From: Eleusine coracana subsp. coracana
Taxonomy: Eukaryota; Streptophyta; Magnoliopsida; Poales; Poaceae
DNA: 64,000 bases
Direction: 5' to 3'
Assembly (NCBI GenBank): GCA_032690845.1
Contig: CM064424.1
Coordinates: 31,916,228 to 31,980,227 of the forward strand
A program made the translations under genes and the position numbers. The notes beneath the pieces are model-generated. The model worked only from the letters and a program-made list of their open reading frames with translations, was not told the DNA's origin and did no database searches. Each line of letters starts with the position of its first letter. The first letter of the stretch is position 1. Shown here one piece after another: positions 44,406 to 55,051 of this stretch.

Positions 44406-45328
44406 TGATTTGGACAAGGGTTCCCAATCTACCGAAAGGTTCTAGATACATTGATTTGGTTGCAGGCGACACACAAATTGATCCGGCTTCAGAACAACAC
44501 GTTCTAAACCCCGCAATCGCAGCACGACATCTCCTCTGGTTATCAACCGTCCTAAAATGATTGACCTTGCCAAGAAGGCTAATCCGTGCCTGTGAATCAA
44601 GAACACAAGCAAGAACAAAGAAGAATGCAACACAATTGCAGATTTATTATAAATCTCACGAAGTTGGGGTCTCACAAACCGTGATGACGGTGAAACTGTT
44701 ATGATAAGAATAATCTAAGCAAAACCCAAACCCTAATGGTGCGGTGGCGGCTGTATATGAAGATCCTAGGATCGTGCGAGACCCTCTGGACGCGCCCCTA
44801 ATTAGGCTCAACTAGATACAAAGCCCAAAGGCCAAAAACATGCGACACAGCACCAAAAATAGATTCTAAATCCTCTCTTGTTTTGACAATTCCTGATGAC
44901 TCCGGATTAATTTTGACATAAGACTGCCAGTATTGGAAAGGTCTTCTTCTTATCTTTCCGTGCATATGTAGAACGTCCAAATCCGAGTCCGTATGCGTCC
45001 TGAGCATCTGTTTTAGTGCAGACTGGTCCTGAGCCCCAAAATAGACTCGATGTCGGTTTTGGTTGGGCCTCCACCTTGGCTTCCACGTCCTTGCTGGTCC
45101 TCCACATCTCCAAGTCCTTCTCCCATCATCTCCTGGTCCTCTCTATGGTTCCTAATTACAATATAATCATTAGGTAGCAAACCATTCTCAAAAGTGACAT
45201 ATAATAAAGAAAGTAGGAACGAGCTCACCTCTAAATTTTGTCGTCGTGCACGAGCTCTAGTCATTGGACCTTGCAAGTCCAGAATTGGAGGAGTGTTGCA
45301 TGTATCCTTAGGAGTGATGTCCTCATCA
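44406..45328 (-). repeat. 5' LTR of the larger CRM-like element
   Basis: 923 bp, matching 39894-40798 and the solo LTR. Its tail ORF is open from the LTR edge to a stop at 45013. Confidence 0.93.
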
Positions 45329-46811
45329 CCATCATCTCTCGAAACTCTTCATTGAACTTCTCATTGGTTGACCAATAGATGATATCATCCACATAGGTTT
45401 GGCACACAAAGAGATCCTTCCCAACATGCCTCATGAACAAGGTGCTATCAATGCTTCCAATGGTGAATCCATTCTTGAGTAGGAAGTTCCTCAAGTGTTC
45501 ATACCATGCCCTTGGTGCTTGCTTGAGACCATAGAGAGCTTTCTTCAATTTGTATACATGTCTTGGATGTTTTGGGTCCTCGAACCCCGGAGGTTGTTCC
45601 ACATAGACTTTCTCATTGATTTCTCCATTCAAGAAGGCACTCTTGACATCCATTTGAAAGAGCTTGAAGCCATTATGTGATGCATAGGCAAGTAAGATCC
45701 GAATAGCTTCAAGACGGGCCACGGGAGTAAAGGTCTCTTCAAAGTCAATCCCCGCCACATGAGAATATCCCTTAGCCACTAGGCGAGCCTTGTTCTTGAC
45801 AATTGCTCCTTTCTCATCTTGCTTGTTCTTGAAGACCCACTTGGTGCCAACCACATTATGATTCTTGGGTGTCTCAACCAATTTCCACACTTTGCACCTC
45901 TTGAAGTTGTTTGGTTCTTCTTGCATGGCAATTACCCACTTGTGATCATCCATAGCTTCATCAATGGTAGTGGGCTCAGTCATAGAGACGAAAGAGAAGT
46001 TCTCAATCTCAACATTGGCCTCATCATTATTTGCTTCACTCACGTAGTTGGGCTTGTATTGATTCCTCCTTGTCTTTATTCCACGAGATGGATTCCCAAT
46101 GATCAAGTCTTGTGAATGATCTTTGTTGATACCCTTGGGTCTAGGATGGTGTTTTCTTTGTGTGGGAGAGGCTCTTGGTGAAGTGTCTTGAGCATCATGA
46201 ATTGTTTGCTCTCTTGATATATGAGTGTCTTGAATCCTAAGAGAGGTGAAGGAGTCACTCTTATGCTTTCTTGTTTTGGACTTTGGGCTTGAGGTGGATG
46301 GGAGGTTATCTTGTGAAGAACTAGGAGAAGTGGTTTGTGATGAAGTATGTGGGGAGGTTTGTGGCTCACTTCTCACTTGAGATTCCTCATCATTTGGTGG
46401 GTGTACTCTCAATGAATCTTGGGAGGAGCTTGTGGGAGTATTTGTGGCATATTGGGTTGTTTGTTATGACTCGAAGGAGGAGGTAGGTTGAGGTGGTGGA
46501 GTAGAGGGCTCATCAACATCATCGTCATTGGCCTCGTGGGGTAAAACCTCGCCCACGGGCATGTTTCTCAAAGCTTCCCTCATAGGCTCATCTCCAATGT
46601 CCACTTCATGAAATTCATCCTCCTTTTGGGACCCATTTGACTCATCGAATTGCACATCATAGGATTCCTCCACACATCCGGTGGTGGAGTTGTAGACCCT
46701 ATATGCTTTAGAAGTCCCAAAGTACCCAACAAGAATACCTTCATAAGTTCTGCTCTCAAACTTCCCGGGCTTTCTCCTCTTCTTGAGAATGTAACACTTG
46801 CATCCAAAGAC
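45329..46811 (-). pseudogene. pol: CopA integrase C-terminus, linker and RT N-terminal half
   Basis: After a stop near 46815: FESRTYEG-type integrase tail, an acidic and S/T/P-rich linker with one stop at 46464, then RT blocks NVVGTKWVFKNK, FQMDVKSAFLNG, YGLKQAPRAWY and the catalytic YVDDIIYWS. It is cut at FREMM by the CRM-like insertion (CCATC duplication) and resumes at 39893. Confidence 0.88.
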
Positions 46812-47589
46812 TCAAAAATAGGAAACATTGGGTTTCCGTCCCACCAATAGCTCATATGGTGTCTTCTTCAACAAACGGTGGAGATAGACACGGTTGGAGG
46901 TGTAGCAAGCCGTGTTGATTGCCTCCGCCCAAATCTTCTCATGAGTTCCATACTCATCCAATATGGCACGAGCAAGAGTGATGAGCGTCTTGTTCTTCCT
47001 CTCCACTACTCCATTTTGTTTGGGAGTATATGTAGCGGAGAATTCATGTTTGATCCCCTTCTTGTCACAATATTCCTCCACTGTGGTGTTTTTGAATTCC
47101 ATCCCATTGTCACTCCTTATATTCAAAATGCTAGCATTGAACTCATTCTTTGCCCTCTTGGCAAGCTTTCTAAAGATACCACTGGCTTGAGATTTGTCCA
47201 TAAGAAAGAAGGTCCAAATATATCTCGTGAAATCATCAACAATCACTAAGCAATATAGATTGCCTCCTAGACTCTTGTAATGTGTTGGCCCAAACAAGTC
47301 TATGTGCAAGAGCTCTAGAGGACGAGATGTAGACATGAATGACTTGGTGGGATGTGAGGATGCAACTTGTTTCCCCGCCTGACAAGCGCTACAATTTATC
47401 CTTCGCAAAGGTCACATACTTGATTCCTTCAACTAGATTCCTCTTAAAAATCTTCTTGAGCTGATTCATTCCAACATGTGCTAGCCTTCTATGCCACAAC
47501 CATCCCTTGGATGCCTTAGTGAATAGGCAAGTGCTTGGTGGCATATTGCTTGACTTGAAGTCCATGACATACAAGTTCCCATGTATCAC
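46812..47589 (-). pseudogene. pol: CopA pre-integrase and integrase core
   Basis: WLWHRRLAHVGMNQLKK is the pre-integrase block. After a frameshift near 47400 come INCSACQAGK, then the D-D-E core at LLHIDLFGP, IRSDNGMEF and GVVERKNKT, ending PNVSYF at a stop. Confidence 0.88.
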
Positions 47590-47607
47590 TCCATGAAATA
47601 CTAGCCC

Positions 47608-49370
47608 TCACTTGACATTCTCAATTGTTGCACCATCCTCATCAAACGTGCACTTGGAACCCATGTCACAAAGTTGACCAATAGATAGAAGGTTGAAGTT
47701 GAGGGTTTCCACAAGGAAGACCTTGGAGAGATGGAGATCATTTGTGATGGCCACCTTGCCCGAGCCTCTAACTTTCCCTTTTGAGTTATCCCCAAAAGTC
47801 ACCTTCTCACTCTCTTCGTCTTCATCAATGGTGGTGAACATGGTTTGCTTCTTGGTCATGTGTTGAGTGCACCCACTATCAAGAATCCAATGAGTGCCTC
47901 CACTCTTGTAGTTGACCCTAGTAGTAGTCATAAGACAAGCACTAGAGGAAGAGGAGTTAGTATCCAAAGCATTACTTGATTGACTAGCACTAACCTCATG
48001 GTGTCGAGCAATGAGACCATCCTCATAGATAGGGATTCTTGCAATCCCATCCAATAGTCTCCTCCTAATGGTATAGTGAGGAGCATGATATCTCCAATAT
48101 CCATGATCATCTCCCATGTGCACATTGTCAAGGTTGATGTAGTAATAGGGAGGATCATAGAGTCCAGTGATGTGCTCAAGCACATGTCCCACTTGAGAGT
48201 GGAGCACAAGTATCATCTCCATTGCTCTCTCAATTGAGAACTCATGTCTCCTATTGACTACCTCCTCAAGTAAGAAACTCCTCTCAGGAGTTGTGATTTG
48301 TTGGAGGAGCTTGTCAATCACTTCATGTGGTGCAATCTTCCAAAGTCCCTGAAAGAGTTAATCCTACACACAAGATCATAGATGCTCAATAGATTCTCAT
48401 AAAGGTCATCATTCGGATTTCTCACAAATTCACCAAGTTCAAAGAGGTCTTGTTGGTGAGCTCGACGAAGATGCCAAAGATGATCTTGTGGTGGAGGGAG
48501 CGGAGGAGGTGGAGGCGTCGAAGCTGAAGCTACAAGATTGATTATCTCAAATGATCGAGCAAGCATTGTTGTTGGTGCTCCCCCCACGCCAATGCTCGGT
48601 CCACTCAAAGTGCTTGGAGTAGGACTTGGAATGACACTTGAGGTAGAACTTGACAAAGCGCCCGATGGATGTCTTGCTCCAAAAGGGTTGTAGAAGTTGT
48701 TGCAAGACAATCTTGTGGAGGGATCAAAGAAGTTTGAGCTCGAAGCTACTCCTTTCCCTTTGCTCGAGGATGCTTCATGAGTTGTCTTGAATGTCCTCTT
48801 CCATGCCATGCTTGCGGCAATCTCCTCATCCTTGAAGAGCAGCTCAATCACATCTTCTACAGAGAGACTCTTCTCCATGAGAAGGTCAAGTGTGACGTAG
48901 AAGAGCTTGCTACTCGGAACCAAGGAAAGGATCTTCTCCACTGTCACGATCTTGGGAAGCTCGAAAGAAGTTGCCCCAATCCTGTCCACAATACCTCGCA
49001 AGCGAATAAGAGAGTCAAGTAAGTCCTCATTATCATTAGCATGAAAAGCAAAGAACTCCTCAACAATAGAACTACTAGCATGATCAATAGAAGACTCTCA
49101 AACATCATCAGTGCTAGTAGAGCAAGAAAGATCAAGAGACACATCATTATCAATCATCATGTTAAGCATACTAGTAGAGCAACCTATCAAGTCATTGCTA
49201 GAAGAGTCTAGTCACTCACTAGTACAAGGCACATCCACGCAATCATCACAATCATCATACACATGATCATCGATAAAGGTATTGGCAAAGTCCATAAGAG
49301 TATCCATCAACTCATCCGGAATCATGGCATTTAGGTAGCTTTTAAAGCGATCCTTCCATGAGTCATGACC
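47608..49370 (-). pseudogene. gag-pro: CopA gag and protease, unusual gag
   Basis: Protease: WILDSGCTQHMTKKQ, VTFGDNSKGKV and NLLSIGQL. Upstream, gag shows two similar helical segments (EDLLDSLIRLRGIVDRI and DDLYENLLSIYDLVCRI), each followed by a 'V-K-L' block and an 'SVED/SIER' helix. They are separated by a Pro/Ser-rich region with a proline run. I see no CCHC knuckle between gag and protease. Stops near 49205 and 49100 and a frameshift near 48320. Confidence 0.7.
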
Positions 49371-49447
49371 CGGCCCCGAATGGGATGATATCCAAACTCA
49401 ATACGGTCACTACTCAAGGCGGTTAAGCCTTATGATGAGCACTTGGC

Positions 49448-49457
49448 TTTGATACCA
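49448..49457 (-). other. CopA primer binding site
   Basis: TGGTATCAAA on the reverse strand, two bases from the 5' LTR. One mismatch to the usual TGGTATCAGA. Confidence 0.8.
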
Positions 49458-49459
49458 CT

Positions 49460-50009
49460 TAAAAGGTTCGTAGTGACCGAGAGGGGGGAGGGTGAATCAG
49501 GAACTACCATTATGTACCAATTTCGCCAATTTCTCAAACCGACCACTCAATCAACTCCAATAACAATTCTAGTGGTGATCAAACTAATCAAGGTAATCCT
49601 ATGAAAGGAAAGACAACCTATGCATACTAGTGGATCACACAAGGCAATACAACTCCTATGCAATCTAGAAAAGAAACAATGCGGAAGCACACACCAAGCC
49701 AGCAAAGGAGCCTACTCATGCAATTCTACAAGACAAGGAACTAGTACAAACAAGCATGAGTAGTACCACACATACAAGGATAGCAATCAAGCCAAAACAA
49801 CTACTATACATGCTAGTGATCAAATGCGGAAGCTCAAGCACTACTAGCAAGCAAGAATCCTATTCATGCAATTCTACAAGGTAGTCAGCTAGAGCAAGAT
49901 AAGCACACAAGCATGAATAGAACGGTATGTAAATGTGGAAGGTAATGTATCAAAGTAAGGAGTAGAGTAAGAGATGGCTCATGATTTTTTTCTCGAGGTC
50001 TCGGAAGGA
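49460..50009 (-). repeat. CopA 5' LTR, truncated
   Basis: Matches 31469-32018. Similarity stops abruptly after GGAAGGAC near 50009, where GypY sequence begins. About 1.35 kb of this LTR, including its promoter, is missing. Confidence 0.88.
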
Positions 50010-50139
50010 CAACAATCCAGAAGCTTTGTTGATGAGAGTGCATCAAGGACTCACCCCTCCTTGGCCTGTATTTGCTCTTGCAGCACCTCTGATCACTCAA
50101 GCTCAGCCGTGAGTCCCGTCTCTGTCCGCTCAACCAACC
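50010..50139 (+). other. Remaining 5' leader of GypY copy 2
   Basis: Non-coding, between the deletion junction and the gag ATG. No primer site is left. Confidence 0.6.
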
Positions 50140-52441
50140 ATGGCTAAAAAGACGATCCGCGACTACTCCGCCCCGTCTACAGACAACATCCGCACCGGTC
50201 CAAACCAGAACATGGGGAATAGAGGCTATGAGCTGAAACCGGCCTTAATAAACATGGTTCTGGCCAGTCCTTTCTGTGGCAAGGCATCAGAAGATGCAAA
50301 CGCCCACCTCCAACAGTTTTTGGTGGTGTGCAGCACTTTCACCATGAGGGATGTGACCCTTGAGGCCATTCGCCTTCGCCTTTTCCCATTTTCACTCTTG
50401 GGGAAGGCGAAGTAGTGGTTCTATAGCAATCAAGAAGAGCTCACAACATGGGACAAGTCCTCCAATGCTTTCCTTGCCAAGTTCTTCCTGCTAGGCAAAA
50501 CCAATGCCTTGCGGAACAAGATTTCAAGTTTCCAATAGCTAACCGACGAGAGCATTCCTGAGGCATGGGAACGTTTCCAAGAATACACTCTGGCATGCCC
50601 ACATCATGGAATGCAAGATTGGTTGCTAATTCAAAGCTTTTACCATGGGCTCAACCGCCCAATTCGTGAGCACCTAGATGCAGCCGCTGGAGGTTCCTTC
50701 TTCTCTCTGAAGGTCAAAGAAGCTCAAACTCTCATAAAAAGATGGTCGCCAACTACAGTGGCTATGATGAGAGACAGAACCAGCCGCAACCCAAGATGAG
50801 GGGAGTCCACCAAGTTCATGGTATTGACATGCTAGTGGTATTGACATGCTAGCAATCAAGATTGATCAACTTTTGAAGAAAATGGACGGACCTCAGACTG
50901 TCCAATCCTTGGACTCTCGCATGACTTGCGAAGTCTGTGGAAACTTTGGACACATGGGAAGCCACTGCCCAGAAACTCAAGAAGAAGAAGTGAACTACCT
51001 CAACAATGGCAACAACATCAATGGGTTTAGGTCCCGTATGAACAACTTCGGATGGGAGTCCAAGCCAAACCTCTCCTTCGACAAGAACATGGGTAACTCT
51101 AGAAACTTTACTCGTAATGAACCTTCCTTCCGTGATCTTGATCTAGGACAATCTAAAATCAATGAAAGCATTAGTAGAAAATTTATTGCTATTGATAAAG
51201 TCCTAGAAAGTATAGATTCACGTATGGAAACCTTTAATACCTCCCTGCAAAACCAGCTTAGTCATAATAAAATGTTAGAAACACAAATTGCTCAGCTGAC
51301 CGCTTCTATTGTTAAGCCTAACTCGGGCAAGCTCCCCGGTCAGCCGAAAACTAGTCCCAAAGAAAATGTTAGTGTGGTCACAACTAGAGGCAAAAAATCC
51401 ACATAGGATCCTCCAAATCCTAACATTGCAGGGAAAACCAGGGAAACCGATGACAAGTCAGAAGGGGAGGAAGAAACTGAAGTTGAGGAGGCAAAGGCAC
51501 CTCTGAAGAAGGCGCCACATGAGTTCTATGATACCCCGGTGTTGCCATTTCCCCCTCGACAAAGGAAGCCAACAGTGGACAAAGAATTCAGGAAGTTTGT
51601 AGAGGTAATAAAGAAATTATATATCAACATACCACTACTTGATGCTATGCAGGTTCCTACATACTCCAAGTACCTAAAGGACATCCTCAACAACAAACGC
51701 CCAATGTCGTCCATGATGGTTGTCAAATTAATAGAAGAGTGCAGCGCTGCTATCTTGAACTCCCTTCCAAAAAAGAAGCGAGATCCGGGATGCCCAACCA
51801 TCCCATGTTCCATCGGGATGCAACAATTCAACAACGCCCTCTGTGACTTGGGAGCGAGCATGAGCGTCATGCCAAAGGTAGTGTATGACAAACTCAATGT
51901 CAATTCATTATCCCCTACGGCAATGTGCTTGTAGCTCGCCGACCAATCAGTTTGCTACCCGACGGGCATTGCGGAGGACGTACCCGTAAGGATAAGGAAC
52001 TCCCTAGTTTCCGTCGACTTTGTGGTGCTGGATATAAAGGCCGATGCAAAGACACCTCTTATACTAGGAAGACCATTCCTTAGCTCTGAAAATGCCAACA
52101 TTGATGTTGGGGCTGGAGAAATCTATCTTAACATTAATGGGCACGATGAAAAGTTCGCCTTCAAGCCCCAAACGGAACAATGCAATCAGGTACGCATCTT
52201 TTATGGCAAAAATCCTAACACGGTGCAGAAAATTGAGGTGTATCCAATTCCACCAAAAATGGGTGCACCGGTGGTTAAAGTTAAGAGCATACCACCACCG
52301 CCCAAGAAGGAGAACGAGCCACAAGAAATGAAGAAAAAGGTCGCTGCCAAACCAAAGAAAATCAAACAAGTATGGCAGAAGAAAGAAGTTGCACCGATCG
52401 TGGAAAATTCTCCATCCACGATGAGCACCACGAAGAATTAA
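50140..52441 (+). pseudogene. gag-pro: GypY copy 2 gag-protease
   Basis: The only copy with the gag start (MAKKTIRDYSAPSTD). Capsid blocks as in copy 1, CCHC knuckle CEVCGNFGHMGSHC (about 50930), protease DLGASMSVM and LILGRPFL, lysine-rich C-terminus. TAG stops stand where copy 1 has CAG, at three places (after GKAK, SSFQ and KKST), and at 51932-51934 both copies have TAG. A missing base near 50740 and a 17-bp tandem duplication at 50820-50853 shift the frame. Confidence 0.87.
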
Positions 52442-53519
52442 GCATGGAGGACGTCTTGTTCGAGACGTAAAATTCGAACCCTCGTCGGAAGGTAACCGAT
52501 ATTTATCCCCCTTTTCCTCTTATATACCATTAGATTAGGTTGTTTTTATTCTCATCTTTAACCATTAAATTAGGTTATAAAAAAATTGAAAAATTTTGGT
52601 GATAATTCGGCCAAGTTTCCTGGCCGGGAGGTCATTTTCGTGTCAAAACGACAATCCGGGTACTGATTCAGGGCTTTAACCCAGCATGAAATAACCCAGT
52701 CAAATTTCAGCACCCAGGAGGTCATTTTTCATTAGAAACGACCCCCGGCTGGGTCATTTCTGCCGCCCGGCAAGCCATGCCGCCCGACACAATATTTCTT
52801 TGGATTCTTGGCCCTTTTTATGAAAGAATGATGGCCATGAGTGGATGAGGAGTGGCCACCTTTTCACATGTGATTTTTTTCACCTAGAGCCCTATATGCA
52901 AAAATACAAGTGAATGAGAGCCACACAAATTATTCCATCTCTTGATCATCAACTCTCACCTGCCACTCTATTCACCTAGGCTTTTAGAGGGTAGAACACT
53001 CATTGCAAAATTCCATCAATCCTTCCTTGCCCCCTATCCTCTCTCCTTTTTTAGAATAATGGAGGCATGCAGTTCACATGGCACCTATGCCAGAAAAGTG
53101 GTCACAAATAATGCACCCAAGTGGGAGGAAAAGACCTGCCGGCCGACATGGGTCGCCGCCCAGCATAGGCCGCCAGCCGGCCAGGCCACATTGCCCCCAA
53201 AGGCTCCTCTTGAGCCTATAAATAGATGGCTCACTCTCCTTTCCTTCTCCACTCAAAGCATTCGGCAGAAAACTTCCTCTCTCCCTCACAAACTCTCTCC
53301 CTTTGTACTTCATTTCTCACTCAACTAGCTCCCTCTAGTAAGTGCACCTTGCACTTAGCAATAAAAGTGTTCTGCAATAAAAACAACTAGAGAGAGTTTT
53401 GTTGTCACCGTTGCACGTTTGAACGACTAACACTTGGACTACTAACCAAATGACTAACCACTGACCATTATCATCATATTGTCCTTCGGGTATTGTGTCC
53501 AACTAACCCTTTTGCAGGA
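52442..53519 (+). promoter_or_regulatory. Internal promoter and possible intron upstream of GypY ORF2
   Basis: Motif units GCCGCCCGGC start at 52762 and 52779, then 53138, 53155 and 53172, always 17 apart within a block. TATAAATAG follows at 53217, ATTCGGCAGAAA about 40 bases later, a splice donor CTA|GTAAGT at 53338 and an acceptor CTAACCCTTTTGCAG ending at 53517, three bases before the ORF2 ATG. The equivalent sites are conserved in copy 1. Function is inferred. Confidence 0.62.
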
Positions 53520-55051
53520 ATGGCAAGTATTTGGAGAGGCCTCTACGCCAAGTTCAGCAACAGCAGTAGCAGCTCAAGCCGGGGAGGCGCACACCAAGTG
53601 AGCACTCAGAAGCAAGACACTCTGGAGCTTCACATGGGCATGCTCCGAGTTATACCTTGGACTCAATGTCCATATCTGAAGCTCCAATGGAGCAAAGCAT
53701 GCAAGTTGAAGAGTTTGACAAGTTCATGGAGAGTGAAGACAATATGGTGTTCAATGACTATGATGAGCGAAGCAAGTTCACCGCCATTCGGGACCAGGAA
53801 TTCACGTCCATGCGCAAGTTCGACCACAACTTCCTCGAGCAAATCGGCGTCCTCACCGATTTCGAGTACACGCTCAACACAACCGGATGGTATGATTTCT
53901 ACCACCTTTATGATTACGGTTCTAAATGGCTTACCATTGAATTTCTTTGCACCTTAAAAGTCCTCACCACTCTATCCGACAAATTAGGAACTCTCTATAC
54001 ATTTCGTCTTTTTGGTGAAACCTATGAACGGTCTTTAAAACAAATTAGTACCTACCTTCGTTTTGACTGTAAGGCCACTGTAGACATTAATAAACTAAAA
54101 GGTTTTACCCCTCAAGGACTTTGGGCTAAGATAGGAAATCCCGTCACGGGGCAGGAGCGCACTAGCGACATTCATAACCCTTCGCTCCGTGGAATTCACC
54201 GCTTTATCACTCACTACCTCACCCCTCGGGGTGATGTATGTTCAGTGAATAGTTTGGACAAAGCCTATCTTTATGTCGTGATAAAGAAAATTAAAACAAA
54301 CCCCACTTTCTTCCTTATCAACCATTGGCTCACTCTAGCATTCAAGCAGCATGGACCTATCACTTTCACACCTTTTGTCACTAGAATTGCTAGAAAGGTT
54401 GGTGCTCTTCATAGAGCTAGAACTGATCGCCTCCCTAGCGCTTCTTTGCTAGGGAAAGATCACTTTTGGCAAGCCCACCTTTTGAAGGAGGAGAACAATA
54501 GGTTCTACATGCTTTATCCAGCGCAAAACGCAGAGATAGAATTGCCTAACCCCAAGCTCACCATCATTGGTAGAAAGAACTTTCTATAAAATTGGTAAGC
54601 TCCCGTGCAGCGTGCATGACACAGTGTTTCAAGGGATAGGCCAGGAACTAGAGCACCTCGAACGGGCGCTTCGGGAAGCTCCCAATACCATTGGGAGCAA
54701 CCACCATATCCTGGATTTACTATCTCATCAACACACTTCACTAGTTCATCCCATGAAGAGTATGAACCATCCAATCCATATGGGATGGAAAGTTATCATC
54801 AACCTTATGGAGGCATAGGAACTTCACGTTCTGCCCGATTCACATCATACAACTTCCCGGAGCATGAAGGTGACATACAATACCTAGCTGCAAACGCTTA
54901 TGAGACAAACATGAGAACCCAAGAAATACAAGCAGCCATAAGGGATAGGCAACAATGGCAAGAACAAACATCGGAACAACTTCAGACAAACCTCTCCATG
55001 ATGGATCAACTGTTTGGCCACTTCAACATTAATTATCAACCGCCACAGTGA
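53520..55051 (+). pseudogene. GypY copy 2 ORF2
   Basis: Same protein as at 7032-8564. A one-base loss in a G run near 53582 (GGGGAGG against GGGGGAGG in copy 1) shifts the frame after the serine run. From 53657 the frame is open to a TAA at 54589 (TAC in copy 1), with a second TAA soon after (CAA in copy 1). It resumes in the same frame to the stop at 55051. Between the damage sites the protein is long and well conserved. Confidence 0.72.

Larger units (their letters stand above)
39894..45328 (-). mobile_element. CRM-like gypsy derivative with gag and integrase, RT region deleted (5.4 kb)
   Basis: LTRs 39894-40798 and 44406-45328, flanked by CCATC duplications (39889-39893 and 45329-45333), inserted in the CopA RT coding region. 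The internal sequence has gag, then integrase directly joined to the gag zinc knuckle. Protease, RT and RNase H are missing. CRM affinity is inferred from LTR ends and from the polyprotein tail continuing into the LTR, a property known for CRM chromoviruses. A solo LTR of the same family lies at 59719-60641. Confidence 0.88.
31469..50009 (-). mobile_element. CopA, Sirevirus-like Ty1/copia element with two nested insertions
   Basis: The 3' LTR (37802-31469) is split by a small CRM-like element. Internal DNA 37803-49459 is split by a larger CRM-like element. The 5' LTR is truncated at about 50009. Gene order gag, protease, integrase, RT, RNase H. LTR ends TGTAAGG and CCTTTCA. Left flank ATGAG (31464-31468); the matching right flank is deleted. 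Confidence 0.88.

Noticed and set aside
39894..45328. Integrase and CopA RNase H as parts of one autonomous element
   Set aside because: Exact CCATC duplications and LTRs show the gypsy integrase belongs to a nested element, not to the copia host.
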